A stretch of 64,000 bases of DNA, taken from assembly GCA_959347315.1 (NCBI GenBank), contig OY365809.1:1327212-1391211 (forward strand), given 5' to 3'. This stretch comes from Bimastos eiseni. Lineage: Eukaryota; Annelida; Clitellata; Crassiclitellata; Lumbricidae. The position numbers were made by a program, and so were the translations under genes. Positions 11,318-24,221 of this stretch are shown piece after piece; position 1 is the first letter of the stretch; every line of letters begins with the position of its first letter. The notes beneath the pieces are model-generated. The model saw only the letters and a program-made list of their open reading frames with translations, searched no databases and was not told where the DNA came from.

Positions 11318-11510
11318 ATTACTATTGCTTTTATCACGGTGGCTGGTCGGTTAAAGTAGTCAGCCCGTAACGCTCAGTGTGCTCTGGTTCGACCCTCGTC
11401 CGAGGCGTCACTGTGAGCAAGTCATTCGCGCACAATTGCTCTGTCGAGGAGTGTGCACTTCTGAGTAAATGATGTTGGAAGAAGGGCAATATCAAATTTC
11501 AAGAGAATCA
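11318..11510 (+). mobile_element. tRNA-derived SINE
   Basis: A pol III-like head with an A-box-like 'tggctggtcggttaa' and a B box 'ggttcgaccc' at about 11386, followed by a unique body and an A-rich, ATC-containing 3' end. Confidence 0.6.
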
Positions 11511-11604
11511 AATCAGATCAAAATAAAATATTATCATGACTATCATTACAACTGCAATCATTAACCAAAGGAAACTCTGAAAGTCAAGATAAACACAGAA
11601 AAAT

Positions 11605-11680
11605 GTGTGAAATAAGTTTATTTAACGACGCATCCATGACAAGGATGATAAGCGGTCAGAAAAATTGTTGCGCTCCTTCT
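11605..11680 (-). mobile_element. 5'-truncated LINE 3' tail
   Basis: 'aagtttatttaacgacgcat' followed by 'ccatgacaaggatgat' matches the 3' end of the LINE at 2700-3814. Only the last 80 bp or so are present. Confidence 0.65.
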
Positions 11681-11735
11681 TTATATAAACAACTGCAACA
11701 TGATCCGCTGCAATAGCAAGCACCATAGGCCTATA

Positions 11736-13193
11736 CAGGGTGGGCCAAAAAAGTAACACCTAAGGATTTTTGCTAATATTTTGAGAAAAGTTAGAAATAT
11801 TAAATGATGTCTTCCAGGCTGAAAGCCAATTCATATTTGCATAAAATTATAACCGCCAAAATTGACTAAAATATTTCAAGCAGAACAAAAGTTATATCAC
11901 TTTTAATGAGTGCAGCCACTGATTTTTGATTGTCAAAAAACATTTAACGCCGCAACAGTTATAAAAAGCGAATTTATGAAGACACATTTCAAGTAGTTGT
12001 AATAAAACACACATCGTTATTATCATTATTATTATTATTGAGAAAAGAAACTGGAAATTATCGCAAATGTAAGTCACTTTTACGTCATCTAGCAAGCAGT
12101 CGGTTAAATTGATTAATAAAAATGTTTTAGCGATTAATCATTTAATGATAGCATTTGCAACATAATAAAAATGTGCAAGGTGTCCATGACAGACAAAATG
12201 CGTATACAGACACTTCATGATTCATGGGCATGATCTTGGAGCTAAAGCTGTAATCAAAGCTCACTCTGGCTGAGCATTTATAAAAATATGCGGACGCATT
12301 GATGATAGGAGGTGGACGGTGGAACGTCGTAAAGTCAGCGGAAGGCAAAAATCTATCGGCACCCGAACAAATATGGAGCTCATGTTGACGAACCTAATTG
12401 CTCCGAGAATAGCAACATCAGAAATTATCTCAGTGCTCTTCGAATTTCAGCGTCTGTTAGAAGATTTGTCAAAGAAGATCTGAACCTCACCATTTTTCGC
12501 CGTGTCCTTGGGCAAATTATCACCGATGCAATTGCCCTAAACCAGGTCATCGAAACTTGCCAACTAGACTCAGGATCAGAGGTGTAACAAGGTTTTGAAA
12601 AGTGGGGGGGGGGCATAATTTCAAAAATATTGCGCACAGCGGCAAAAAAATCCTCCCCCCACTTTTTGAATTTGGCCCCCAGAAATTTGAAAAATGGGGG
12701 CACAAATTATTTTAACAAAGGTAATCTTAAAAAGCTATTGGATAAACATAAAAAAAGAACCGATTTGGGGCACATGAGGGGCATTGAGCACTAAAACTGA
12801 CGGGGGGCTTTGCCCCCGTTTTGAAACTGGGTGGGGGCGGTGCTTCTGACCTCCCGCTTGTTACACCCCTGCTCAGAATATGTGTGGCTACTGGTGGTAG
12901 ACACAGGTTGTAAAACAATATCATGTTTGTTTAATAACAGTTACTTGAGATGTGACATCATACAATCGTTTTTGTAACTTTTGCTGCGTAAAATGTTTTT
13001 TGAGTATCAAAAATCAGTGGTTGCACTCACTAAACTGTGATATAACTGTTTTGTGTGTGAAATAGTTTAGTCAAATTTGGCGGTTATATGTTAATGTGAA
13101 TTAGCTTAGCGCCTGTAAAATGTCATTTACTAATCTCTACTTTTGGCCGAAATATTAAAAAACAGAGGGTGTTACTTTTAATGGTCCACCCTG
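11736..13193 (+). mobile_element. mariner-like DNA transposon with long terminal inverted repeats, degraded
   Basis: The element is flanked by TA and has ends CAGGGTGGGCCA (left) and the complement of CAGGGTGGACCA (right), both continuing into AAGTAACACC. The inverted similarity extends inward roughly 235 bp on each side ('cagtggttgcactca' matches the complement of 'gagtgcagccactg'). On the + strand, pieces of a mariner-type transposase N-terminus are readable across frames between about 12180 and 12560: TDKMRIQTLHD, then a helix-turn-helix-like part ending ASVRRFVKEDLN. Stops and shifts show it is dead. A second element is inserted at 12581-12870. Confidence 0.75.
12581..12870. mobile_element. 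MITE nested in the mariner-like element
   Basis: 290 bp with ends GGTGTAACAAGG (left) and the complement of AGGGGTGTAACAAG (right), flanked by GATCAGA and GCTCAGA, a near-perfect 7-8-bp target duplication. The interior is G/C-homopolymer rich. Confidence 0.65.
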
Positions 13194-14689
13194 TATATAT
13201 ATATAAAGCAGAACATTTAGGCAACTACTGCATAGGCTACCCAACGAGAGTCTTCTGGCGTTTGATCGTTCTCAATACAGGGCCTATCCACTTCTTCGAG
13301 ATCCAATTTCCTTTAGACAACGCATCCGTAGATTTCATTCAGAGGGTGGAATTGAGTGACCTTCGACTTTTCACTTTGGACTTAGAGGTATAAATGAACT
13401 TCGACAATACGTTCTGCAACAAAACGAAGGCGAATATCCTATGGAAAAGGTTGCTGTATTATTACTGACTGAATCATCAACTAAACCATATATAGGTCTA
13501 CATCGAATCACTTATCTACTGTGTTCTTACCTTCAAGATTTTATTTTAATAAATCCTCACGCCTATATGTACTAAAATGAACGGAGAACCTATGCGCGTA
13601 GTTTCCAAATTAAACAAGAAGACAGTTCCTAAAGTAATATTAAATATAGACTTGAAACTGACTTCGGAATATTCAATGGACACTAAAATCTTCCATTCGA
13701 CTCTGAAACCTTCAGCTGACGTGTGGTTGCGACTGATAAAATGACCCTAAACAACTGTCATCTATAGGCCTACTTAGTATTAAAAGCGATTCTATAATAG
13801 GCATATAATGATGTTATGCTGACTTATGCAAAATGAAAGTGGGCCTAACAACACTCTTTTTCAACGCAACAGACACTCAAAGGCAACAAATCATGACAAC
13901 CGCAGAGGGGTAGCTAAGAGGGCAGAGCGGGGGGGTGGACATGAGTCCTCTGGCGCAAAGTTAGAGGAGACGCCAAAATGAGGATTAATACTAAATGCCT
14001 TAGTTACGACTCTGGAAAACCGCCAGTTTAATGTGTTTTCTTTCTCTTCGCAGGGACTAACACAATTTATGCCTGGATAGGCCTATTGAATTTAAGTCTG
14101 GCGTCAATGGGATTGTAAGACCTGCCGGTAGGCCTACGTTTTCTATAAGGACTGCCTGTAAAACCCGGTTAAAGGTCACGGGAAAGTATAGACCTTGAAT
14201 GTATAACGTGTAAAAAGGCTCTCGAGCATAACAATTTTTTTTAAAGTCTATACATTTTTTAGATAGTCTAGAATGAACCAGACCTTACATGTTGAATAGT
14301 AGTTAGGCCTGCGATGTTTGTAGGCTTAAAACGGTACAAACTCAGCGGCAATGCGTTGTTGGAGCTTGCAACCGACCTTGGTTTGTATGCGACTAGTGAG
14401 AAAAGATCTGAGCAAGTTTGAGTAGTTTAAAACGCTGGTATTGTTTAAAAAAATCAATTAGAGTTGAAACAGAATTGTATTTGGAAAACTTGATTTTTTC
14501 TAAATTGTTATATATTCACAATTAAGTCGTGCATTCAGAACACTTAGCCGATGTAACAATATTATTTTTGCAATGTTTTCCATTGGATTGTCGAAATCTT
14601 GCCACTCAACCGTTACACTTCTGACTATCTAACAGATCAAAATAACACCACGCTTTGAGCATCAATCAATCAATGTGAATTTGACATAG

Positions 14690-14930
14690 AGATCTGCGAC
14701 CCCGTCAAGGTATCTACTCAGAGGCGCGCCGCTCCCGGTCTGACTGTGGCTAAAAACACGGATTTCAATGAACAGTAAAATGCAGGCGAGGAATTTTTAG
14801 GCAAGAGGTGTAGCTCTCTGGGAGCCCATTCCAGATGATCAGGCCTTGTTGCGTCGTTGTGGTACGAGCGAAAGGGAGCATGATGGCCCAGTTCCCACTG
14901 TCCCAAGTGTCCCCTCCGTCTCATCACACC
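14690..14930 (-). mobile_element. probable LINE 3' end
   Basis: Read on the - strand, LIIWNGLPESYTSCLKIPRL resembles the C-terminal tail of non-LTR ORF2 proteins. It is followed by 'gcgcctctgagtagatacct', a 3'-end motif shared with other copies (for example 19815 and 48065). Confidence 0.45.
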
Positions 14931-15824
14931 ATTTGATTAATATTTGCGTTGGATTTCTAGAAGGAATCAGTTCGTGTGATCGGCGCCAGGACTTCCGATT
15001 CTCGGACATTCACTTATTGCTATGACAGGCATTTATGCCAAAACATAATGTCTTTCCTGAAATGATTATAATGATAACGTTGTGTCTTTTGCACTATTGT
15101 ATGACAGCAATGTTGAAGACCTCGACCATGAAATTCTCCAACTTTGGCGCCTGCTTATGCATTCAAGTTTATGAGCAACTAATAATATATGACCACAACG
15201 ATAGTTCTGGCTTCTTTATGAAACCATACAAAATTGCTGTTCATGAAATGCACAGAATGTCGACCAGCTATTGTTTTACCAGTAACATCAACAGCCTGTC
15301 GGAAAAGCTTTACTGTTCTGAAATTAATTAATACATACCTAAAATGCACTATGTCTCGTATTCGTCTAAGTATACTCTAACAATGCTGTCGATTGAATCT
15401 GTTCGTGAAGAGTCCATTACCATGGATGTCTTTGTGGATCAGTTTGACTCTTGCTTTTCATTAAGTGTATGCAATGTGCATAGTTAATGCTTTACTTTTA
15501 AATAAAGTCATTCTATTTCCAAATATCTAGAGGTCGTTGATGTGAAAAATTCATGCTGGTCTATAATGCATAAACATGTATCTGGTCGAAGCACTCTCAG
15601 TTTCGACAAATTCGGGTATCCAATTGGCTCCCTCCCGGGGCCCTTGGCCCCTCTGATGGAAAAACCTAGAGCCGCCACTGGTCGGAAATACTACGTCGCA
15701 GTAAGCCTACAAACAAAATGGAGACCGCTGCTGGAAGACATGAAATGCTGTTTGTTATTGAACAGCAATATGTACGTTTGTTTCACGTAGTTGTCTAATA
15801 ACTAAGTATTGCCCAAATGATCCA

Positions 15825-15905
15825 GCGCTCGTGAATAAGCTGGTGCCCTGCGCTTGGCTTTCAAGTGGCGCTCTAGAAGTTTGGAGATTACGATTGATAG
15901 CGTGA
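15825..15905 (+). repeat. dispersed repeat S4
   Basis: The 'aagctggtgccctgcgcttg' block followed by 'caagtggcgct' and 'agaagtttggagattacgat'. It recurs at 24222-24330 (inverted), 39205-39260 and 53095-53165. Confidence 0.6.
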
Positions 15906-16192
15906 TTGGGGGTAAAGGATTTTGTCAACTTTATGTCAATGTCCTTTAATACGCAGTACCGTCTCAAAGGCTCTTAAGGTCATCTAAAAGAGCCGCACAT
16001 TCTCCTAGTACAGTATATTAGTAACAGTAGGCCCTGTAGTGCTTTATCACAGAGAACTCGAGAAACATTTTCGCAAATCTTAGATGACCTCAAGAGCCTT
16101 TGAGAGATTTTTAATTGACATTGTACAAATATACATTTTTCACAATGGTATGGTCAGCTCTGGTCTAACGTATAGGAAATAGTTTCAGTTTA

Positions 16193-16640
16193 GGGCCCAT
16201 CCATATAATTACGTACGCAAAAAATCGGATTTTCGGACCCCCTCCCTCTGTTGCACCGCGTACATTACGTGGATCCCCTCCCCATGCGTACGTACATTTG
16301 AGATCTATCCCTTGCAAACGCGAAATAGCTAAAGACATCTTTAAGTCATTGATTTTACCACAGGCTATTTTTTAAGCTTCATATTTGACAGTTTAAATGC
16401 ATTTGAAACCGTTTTAATGCTATAGTCTACATAATATTGATTAAGCAGGAATGTAGTCTGTGATTAGGTTTACAGTTATGATTTTCATATTCTGTATTGT
16501 GAATGTAAAGCATAGACAATTATATTTGCGTACGTACGTATTATTGGACTCCCTCTCTCCCACCATACACACCAGAACGCAAAATCGCCGAAATTCGAAC
16601 CCACCTCGCTGTGTAAGCCTACGTAATATGTGAACGGCCC
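16193..16640. mobile_element. foldback MITE, GGGCC ends, TTTA target duplication
   Basis: The left end 'gggcccatccatataattac' and the complement of the right end 'gggccgttcacatattac' form an imperfect terminal inverted repeat. TTTA flanks both sides (16189-16192 and 16641-16644). Both halves contain 'cgtacgta' runs and C-rich stretches. No coding capacity. The target size would suit a PIF/Harbinger-type element, but this is tentative. Confidence 0.65.
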
Positions 16641-16644
16641 TTTA

Positions 16645-16745
16645 GCGACGATGTGCGGTAACAAAGATCATTAGCGTCGCCCTCATAATTCATCCCACTT
16701 TGGACTGGCACTGCCAGAGTGCAAGCAGTGGTGACATCAGATATC
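16645..16745 (-). repeat. SINE family S1
   Basis: Inverted S1 copy: 'aacaaagatcattagcgtcg', then 'tggactggcactgccagag'. It abuts the right target duplication of the preceding MITE. Confidence 0.6.
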
Positions 16746-17261
16746 ACCAACATATATTACAAGAAATCAATTGAACTCCACTACTCCAGGTACTAAGAGC
16801 AAAGCAGCCTTTTAGAATGCATGGAAATGAAAGATGCTAAACAAGCAGAAATGGCCGCAAGAGAAAAAGTCGAACCCAGATTTCCAGGAACTTTCTCCGG
16901 AAGTGATCAAATTCTATTCCAGAGTGCCTCATCTATCTGTAGATCCGGACGAAGTAACGTACGTGCGCGTATCTGGCAATGAATAATACTACTACTAATA
17001 ATAATAATAATACAGCGTCTAATCAGATTGAAAACTGTTGAGCAAAATTATGTTATAAAAACAAGTTCATATAAACTAGTGAAGTTAGTGAACAAAAAAT
17101 AATTCAAGCTTTTCAGGTTTCCCGATCAAATCAACGAAAACTTAAGGTAAGACTGGAATCGCTCATCAAAAACTAATCCTAAGTACTTCCCGAAGAAAAA
17201 GACGTGTGCATTAATATGTCACCTCGTATTAACACAGAGGTGGAAAAATCTTAATTTGAGA

Positions 17262-17309
17262 AAGAGCAGAACTCGGAATGAGGAGCTCCTCATTCCGAGT
17301 TCTGCTCTT
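17262..17309. repeat. 48-bp perfect palindrome
   Basis: Two 24-nt arms with no spacer, centre at 17285/17286. The left arm starts AAGAGCAGAACTCGG and the core is GAGGAGCTCCTC. It lies about 480 bp beyond the stop codon of TPMT copy B. Confidence 0.95.
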
Positions 17310-17791
17310 AGGCTGTTGTCATCATTTTCATCCAAGTACAATAAAATACAATAAACTGAATAAAAGTATAATTTGAAAAAGTTCAGAAGTGCGCATTGAA
17401 GCCAGGCAACCATTAAGAGTCATAGTCAGACTAGAAGAGATAGGTTTGACAAAAAGCTACAAAGAAAGGCAACATGTTGCACAATGAATGATTTTTCTCG
17501 GTAATCCACAATACATTAATTAAGGAACTCCACATAACGATCATTGAACGGATATTAGAATATATAAACAATTTGCATCACATCATGTCTGGCTTGGCAG
17601 TCTCCATTTGACTATGAAGACATGGTTATGTTGGTACTAGAGGAGTTACTCCCAACAATTTGAGTTATTGTTTAACTATTGTCTGATATCACATACCGGT
17701 ATAACTGATATATTTACCGGTAAATATCTATCTTCTCTGCACGAGTCTAAGGCACGAAATCGGCAATTGAGACTTGAGGAAACAATCATTT

Positions 17792-20700
17792 TTAAGTAAC
17801 CAAGAAGAGGTTCCTGTTGAACCATTTAAAGACGATTTGCTTACGTTGACCGAACTCTGGGTAATCTTGAGTTTCAATCAACTTAACGTCATATCTTTCG
17901 CCTGGAATTGAAAAATTGCATAATTATTAATAGAAATGCCAGTCATTGGTCCCATGGAGATTATAAAAATATAATTAATAATATTTTAATCGATATTATT
18001 AGCCACATATCTCAGTATAAGTGGGAGATACCGCAGTGTCTAAGTCTGGCTTCCCTTCACTCAGTGCATCTCTTACAGAACTGCATTCTTGGTGTGGAGT
18101 CTGTGAAGGTGCATATAAAGCTGGGCAACCTCCTGGCTTTGACTTCTGCAACTTTAAGCGAGATGCACTTTATGGGTCAGGCTTCACGCTCTCTTTGTGA
18201 CCTTATCTGTCGTCCTCTCCATTCTTCATACCGACACAACCTCTTGGTACCTTGGACTTGGATGGCTGCAACTGTTGGCCCTTTGCTTTGGAACAATATT
18301 CCTTCTACAATCAACTCGTGATTTTATTTTAAATGGCAGTACCTCTGTTTCTGCCCATACTCTTTAAGACTTACTTTCCCGTGGGAGTTGGCTTTAGTCT
18401 GTACTGGGAGTGGAGCTTTGTAAGTCCGTAAATGACATAGAACACTGTTCATCTTTGCCGACATCATTTTGCTCAACACAGGCAGGACCTCAATCAGTAC
18501 ATTGCTGTTTCGAACATGTACTTAATCCACGTTCATTGATTCTAGCCCGGAATTAGATTTTCTCATCATTGTCACTTAGTGGCAACCATCAATTCATGTC
18601 TTACAATCAAAAAATAAGGTTGTGAATTGATTAAAAATAAAAAAGGGTTTTCGTACCAAACAGTTCGACGATCTTCGACATCGGAATACTAAATGGAAAT
18701 TCTGAAAAGAAAAACAAAGATTCCTTTTAAAGAGTCTTCGAAAATTCCTTTATGCATGTTCCACACTCCACAGTTTATCACTTATGGCGTGGTAGAGTAA
18801 GCTGAAGAGAACAGCGAAGGTAAGACAAAGCTAATTTACAATCCTAGACAAGGTAACATTAAATTTGGTAATTAATGTAACACACTGTAAATGATTTAAT
18901 TATCTCGTTCATCGATTCAAAGCGATTTGAGTAGAAGAAAACAACCTAGGATAAGACTGATTGAATTTAATTATTTAAGGAAGAGGTGAAAGGAAATGAA
19001 AAATAGATTAAATCATTTTATAGATATTTGTGATCTCATTGTATGTAGACAGAAAATATTGCTCTAAACTTATAAACAAATATCGTGAAATCAAAAGGAA
19101 GAGTTAATAATAGTTTACTGTGAAATAGTTAAATTAACATTTTTTTAATCGTTAACAGCCTCAATTGTTACACTTCAAATGTGCAATTATTCAATCACAG
19201 ATCTTTCAATAGTTATTCTGTGCAATAACTTTTGATAGTAATTATTTGATCATAACATCCAACAATGTAAAATAAAAGTCAAGAAAAACATGCAAGAAGA
19301 GAATTAAATTTCATAAACTTGAACAACAGCTCACGATATAATTGTCACAGAACACAACTTCACAACACACATGATGATCAGCAAAACTTGTTGAAGATTC
19401 ATTTAGAACTGGGGTGCTCACCTCCATGTACACTGTCGTCATAATCGTAGATTTCGATGAGATGAGGACATTTGGCAGTTTTTAAAGTAGACAACAGATC
19501 CCGATAACTTAAGAAAACAAACCATTAATACTTGGTGATTAAAATGCAATGCATGTTTAATCAAATAACAAGATTATCATGAAATGCAGGTAATGATAGG
19601 AACTCTGCAATAGCAACACTAATGTGGAAATGAGTAATTATTTGCAGGGTCTTCTTCGTGTCCCTTTCTCTCGGACCTCTCTTATGCAGTATCATGCTTT
19701 TTCGACTGTGCTTAGAATACCCTCCTATTGGATTTTTGGTTCTTGCCCAAGAAATCTCTATCCCCTTTCTTTTCTACTCTGAAATCTGTCTTTCTTGGCT
19801 GAGGTTGAACTGGGAGCACCTCTGAGTAGATTTCTTGAAGAGGTGCTACATCAAGTTCCATTGATTGATTGATTGATTGTGCCACTGGCATTACTCAGGT
19901 AATTACTATGTATAAGGAAAAATGCCAATGACAGAATTTTTGTGACAAATTCTGTACTAGCATAAACCAGACATCTAATAGTACAGATAACGTTAAGCAT
20001 ACTGGGATAAGCAATATTTACCGTGTTCTGTCTTCTGGATTGACAGCAGCGAGACTTCCCCGATCCCATATGGCATCAAATGAACCCTCACCAGTTCTAC
20101 AACAACAAAATGATGTGAAGTGAAAATTCATAGAAATAAAAGTTACGGAATGATACAAGATACGAGTGAACTGCATTGTACAGTTATAGTGAAGGAACAG
20201 AACTTTAAGTTGCACTGTGATAGGCAGTCAGAGACATGAATTGCTGGCAACTATATTTCTTAATCCTAGACTATAGAAAAGTTGGTCAGGGGCATTGGAG
20301 GTCCAGAAATATAGAGAAGACTTCATTCTGAGAGGCAGTTGAATACTCTACCACTGAACATGTATGGCAGATGCCGGTAATAGTAACAATTAAAGACGAT
20401 TTGTACAGTGCCAGAGCACAGCCGAAGCAAAGGGCGTTGAAGGATAAGTTTATTAATATTATTATTCTTATACGGGAATAGAACTTGGTTCTTCAGCTCT
20501 ATGCTCTAGTGTGTTATCCATTACTCAACGGCCCCTCTGCTGCTAGTTTCTAAAACTCAACGGCAACGCTAATAACTGCTAGCTGGTTATTTCTCCGACA
20601 AGAAACAACAAGTCAAAAGTGCTATGCTGAAGAAACATTAGATTTAGCTTACTTGTCAAAAGCATAGAAATCACAACAGTAAATAACGATTCGACCAGAC

Positions 20701-23116
20701 TTCTCCTAAAACAAACAAATAAGGAACACAGTTGTACAGAGATTAATAAATTATTCATTTACAGAATCCACTCTGCATTGCATGCACGTATAAAAGTGAA
20801 TTCACTCATTTGCAAGTTGACGCAATGTACGAAACATAATACACAGATTTGCTGAAAGTAATCGTTTATGACCTTGTCATAGCTATGTTCAATGTGTGAT
20901 CCAAGTTATATCCGAATTCATGCTCAAGCAAATAAAGTCTTCAAAGACACAATAGAAATCATGACAGCAATTGTTTAGGACAATATCATTCATCCATTCA
21001 TTCAGTCATTTATTCAATCATTCATGATCTCAAAAAACACATGTTTTGAAAACATTGTCATGATCAACCCATAGGATAAACACCACGAAATAATTAACTA
21101 AAACACTTGAACAAAACGAATACACATTTCTGGCATCTAACAACAAACTGTTCTTTAAAAGATTATAATATTAATCTGCAACTTACAATTGTAATCTGTA
21201 ACTCCAAATTCCGATTGTAATCTGTAGCTTCTAATTGTAATCTGTATCTTCTAATCATAATCTGTAGCCTCTAATTATAATCTCTGCTAAATGTAATCTT
21301 AAACTTCCAATTGTAATCTGTGGCTTCCAATTATATCTTAATCTGCAACTTCCAAGTGCAATCTGCGACTTCAAATTTTAATCTGTAACTTTCAATTGCA
21401 ATCTTAATCTGTAACTTCAAATGAACTGGCATCTACTGCAAAAGTGCAACACCCAACAATGCACTGAACCCAAGCAATAATCAGGTCAATATCACTGACA
21501 TACCTCTTAGTCTCCATGGAGCATGAAATACAATAAAGTTTAGATATTTACGAGAAAGACTGATACTCCATTCCTCGTCTCAGTCCTGTACTCTATGGAA
21601 TTCTCCTTGAAAAATGTCTCGATGGCCAATGGACTCGCTTCCACTCCAACCACAAAATGACCCTGGTCAAAAAGCCTAAAAGCAAACAAGATGCTATTGC
21701 AGGCACTGACAAACCTCTCTGTATATACTCACATCTAGAAATACCACAAATGTTTAGAGGTACTAATCTACTTCTAACAATACTATTGATGCTCATCCTC
21801 CAACATACTTCTAGAGATACAAACATACCTATATAGATTCTCACCTACTTATAGATATACTAACATACGTCAAGAGATAATAACATACTCTTAGAGATTC
21901 TAATATATACATCTTGATTTGCTAAAATGCTGCTAAAGATACTAACAAACTTATAGAGATATGATCTACATACATTATTGACAATAACCTACTTTTGTAG
22001 ATACTAACATACTTTTAGAGATGCTAACATACTCCAGCATATCATCATTCTTAGTTAATCAAGTAACATTTATTTGAATAAAACACATCTGCATTACACA
22101 TACATAACTGAAAACCTTGATCAAAGAATCATCAGCTTTTAATAAATAACCAAAGTATTTGGAACAAGGCTTTGATAGGTTTCAAATGAATATGTTTAAA
22201 AACAAACCATTTCATGTCGAACGACTTTCCGCACAGGGGAACCAAGATCTTCACGTTTTTCTTTCCTCCATCCAACAGATGGATGTATTTTACCAGCAGT
22301 CTAAAATAGAGTAAGAGAAGGATCTGTTATATTATTCAAATAGCATATGACTTTAGTAATTAACTCAAGACTTAACGTGAAACTTAATAAGAAAAATCAT
22401 ATTTGAGCATAAGGAAGCATAAAACGTGAATCTGTTCAATAAAAGACTTATCTCTTATCTTTGTATTAATGGATCTCTAAAGCATCTCTCAAGAGTGCAA
22501 CCTAATCAGAGGTGCTCCCAGTCTGAAAAAAAATCCCTGTGTGAAAAGAAAAGTCTGAGTAGTATGGGGGCAGAAAAACGTGTGCTGTTCTCACCAACTT
22601 AACTTAATTTAAGCATAGATACCGATTACTTTCTTCAAAGATGTTTCTGCAATCCCACAGCATAGACTTTTGTGACAAAGTCTGAAGGAAGCATTTGCTC
22701 ACATTAACTGTCCACAACCACAGAACTAACCAAATCAGTAAATTCAAATCCCATGTATGTATGTAATAGGACGCTCAACATAGCACACACTTTGGCTGAT
22801 GAACTTTGTCCCTAAATTCATGCAATAATGTAATGTAATAAGGGATGTGAAATTGTGCATACATATCCACAGTGGTCAATGTGTTAAGTATCTCACAGAA
22901 GCCAGTCCACAGCTAGCAGTAACGGCAAGCACATTTTAGGGCACAGAAGAATGCATTACAAGCATAATGTATTAAGATACAATAGATAAAGAAAGCCTTT
23001 GACAAGATTGCGTACGGGTTGACATCCGTCCTGTGCCAAGGCGTGTTTTTCTCTTCCCACAGACCAACCCAGAAATTCGTATCAAACGACTTGAGGTTTT
23101 TTTCGTTCTCTGTCAT
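17792..23116 (-). CDS. TPMT: thiopurine S-methyltransferase-like protein, copy B (complete, 8 exons)
   Basis: Exons on the - strand: 23116-23016, 22300-22208, 21675-21552, 20705-20653, 20096-20022, 19507-19422, 18701-18657 and 17901-17792 (101, 93, 124, 53, 75, 86, 45 and 110 nt). They join in frame to 228 residues plus TAA; vertebrate TPMT is about 245. Every junction has AG acceptors and GT donors. Landmarks: N-terminal FWVGLWEEKNTPWH (residues 15-28), SAM-binding ILVPLCGKSFDMKW (53-66) and GHFVVGVEAS (71-80), YCCDFYAFD, FDAIWDRGSLAAVNPEDR (131-148), FPFSIPMSKI, and C-terminal NRNLFLVT. The family transfers methyl from S-adenosylmethionine, in vertebrates to thiol groups of aromatic and heterocyclic compounds, in the cytosol; the substrate here is unknown. 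It is the only intact copy of the local cluster. Start chosen at the ATG at 23116, which matches the position of the ATG in copy A. Confidence 0.92.
17960..18420 (+). mobile_element. possible LINE fragment in intron 7 of TPMT copy B
   Basis: The + strand frame ending near 18321 contains VGPLLWNNIPSTINS, reminiscent of the 'LWNxLP' C-terminus of non-LTR ORF2. The upstream residues are not convincing. Confidence 0.3.
19815..19880 (+). repeat. LINE/SINE 3' tail with (GATT)n
   Basis: 'cctctgagtagatttcttga' then 'agaggtgctacatcaag' and GATT units. The same tail occurs at 48060-48133. It lies in intron 5 of TPMT copy B. Confidence 0.6.
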
Positions 23117-24221
23117 TTTCCACAAGAAATCCTGTCCTCACCCAGTACAAACTGCACCTAGAAAGTTCACATTAAAAACAGTATGCATGATTCTTCCCAG
23201 AAACGCTCAAAACGAATGGTTAAATCTTAGTCCATGCTTTCGGCATCTGTGTTTGTAAACTTGTGGTATTGGGATGAGCATGGTTCCACATGTTGTACGG
23301 CATCTTTGGTCATGTTGCAGTGGCTGCAAGGAAGGTGCCATGTTGTCTAACGAAGACATTATCCATGACCCTGACCCTCACAACACTAGCAAACTTAACA
23401 CAAGCTATAGTTAGAAAATGACTTCCCCATGTTTTTACCCACCTTTGACTCTCTCGCCAAATCAAATCTGTTTGTGATTATTTTCTGATAGCTTGGGTGG
23501 ACAACATTTGATTGGTGGTGATTTAATGAGAACAATGACCCATACGGAACAATGTTTACATGTAGAAATGCGAAATTATGAAAAGCATAATAAAAATTAA
23601 ATGTATTTGGCATGCGGCTTTCCATACCGAATATCAAATATCAGAATGCAAACATCAGACAAACTTGACAGAGCGCTCACAGCGTTCATCTTGGATGGGC
23701 GCTATATAAGTACTCTGAATGAATGAATGAACGAATGAATGAACAAATGGATAGATGAACGAATGAATGCACAAGTGTAATTATGTAGCTCTATTCACTT
23801 ACTTTCAAAGAACCCGCATTTAAAACTCAACCTTACTTCGATTTTTCAGGCGTGTGGTATAAAAGCCAAGGACCACAACAAACATCAAAAAACTGTCTCA
23901 TATATATTATAGATTATACTGTATGATAACAAATAATTATCGTTATCGGCGCCCTATTTCGAGTTGTGGTTGACCACAACGACCTCTTACATATTTGACC
24001 CCGACGAAGTAATTGATAAACCTAAAAACGCTGAACAGTGAAGGCCGAAAGATCTGTCATACACAGTACTGGAAGTCTTATGCATCTCACGTCGATTAAG
24101 TAAATCTGCTGGTGTCCAAGAAGTTTGGCGCCACTAGCGGCGAAGGTGCAAAATGTCGTATTTACTTAACACAAGCATCACTGTTATGAAGAAGGTCGTA
24201 GTTGTAATTGTAATTTCCAAA

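Larger units (their letters stand above)
10871..11735. other. intergenic, repeat-rich
   Basis: Holds ATT/AAT-rich palindromes, a tRNA-derived SINE and a short LINE 3' tail. No coding potential was seen. Confidence 0.6.
13194..17791. other. intergenic region between the mariner-like element and TPMT copy B
   Basis: No confident exon. Contains a LINE 3' remnant (about 14690-14930), an S4 repeat (15825-15905), a foldback MITE (16193-16640), an S1 SINE and a 48-bp palindrome. TAGGCCTA occurs at 13765, 14078 and 14129. The open frames at 13169-13393 and 15035-15331 have no recognisable domain. Confidence 0.5.
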
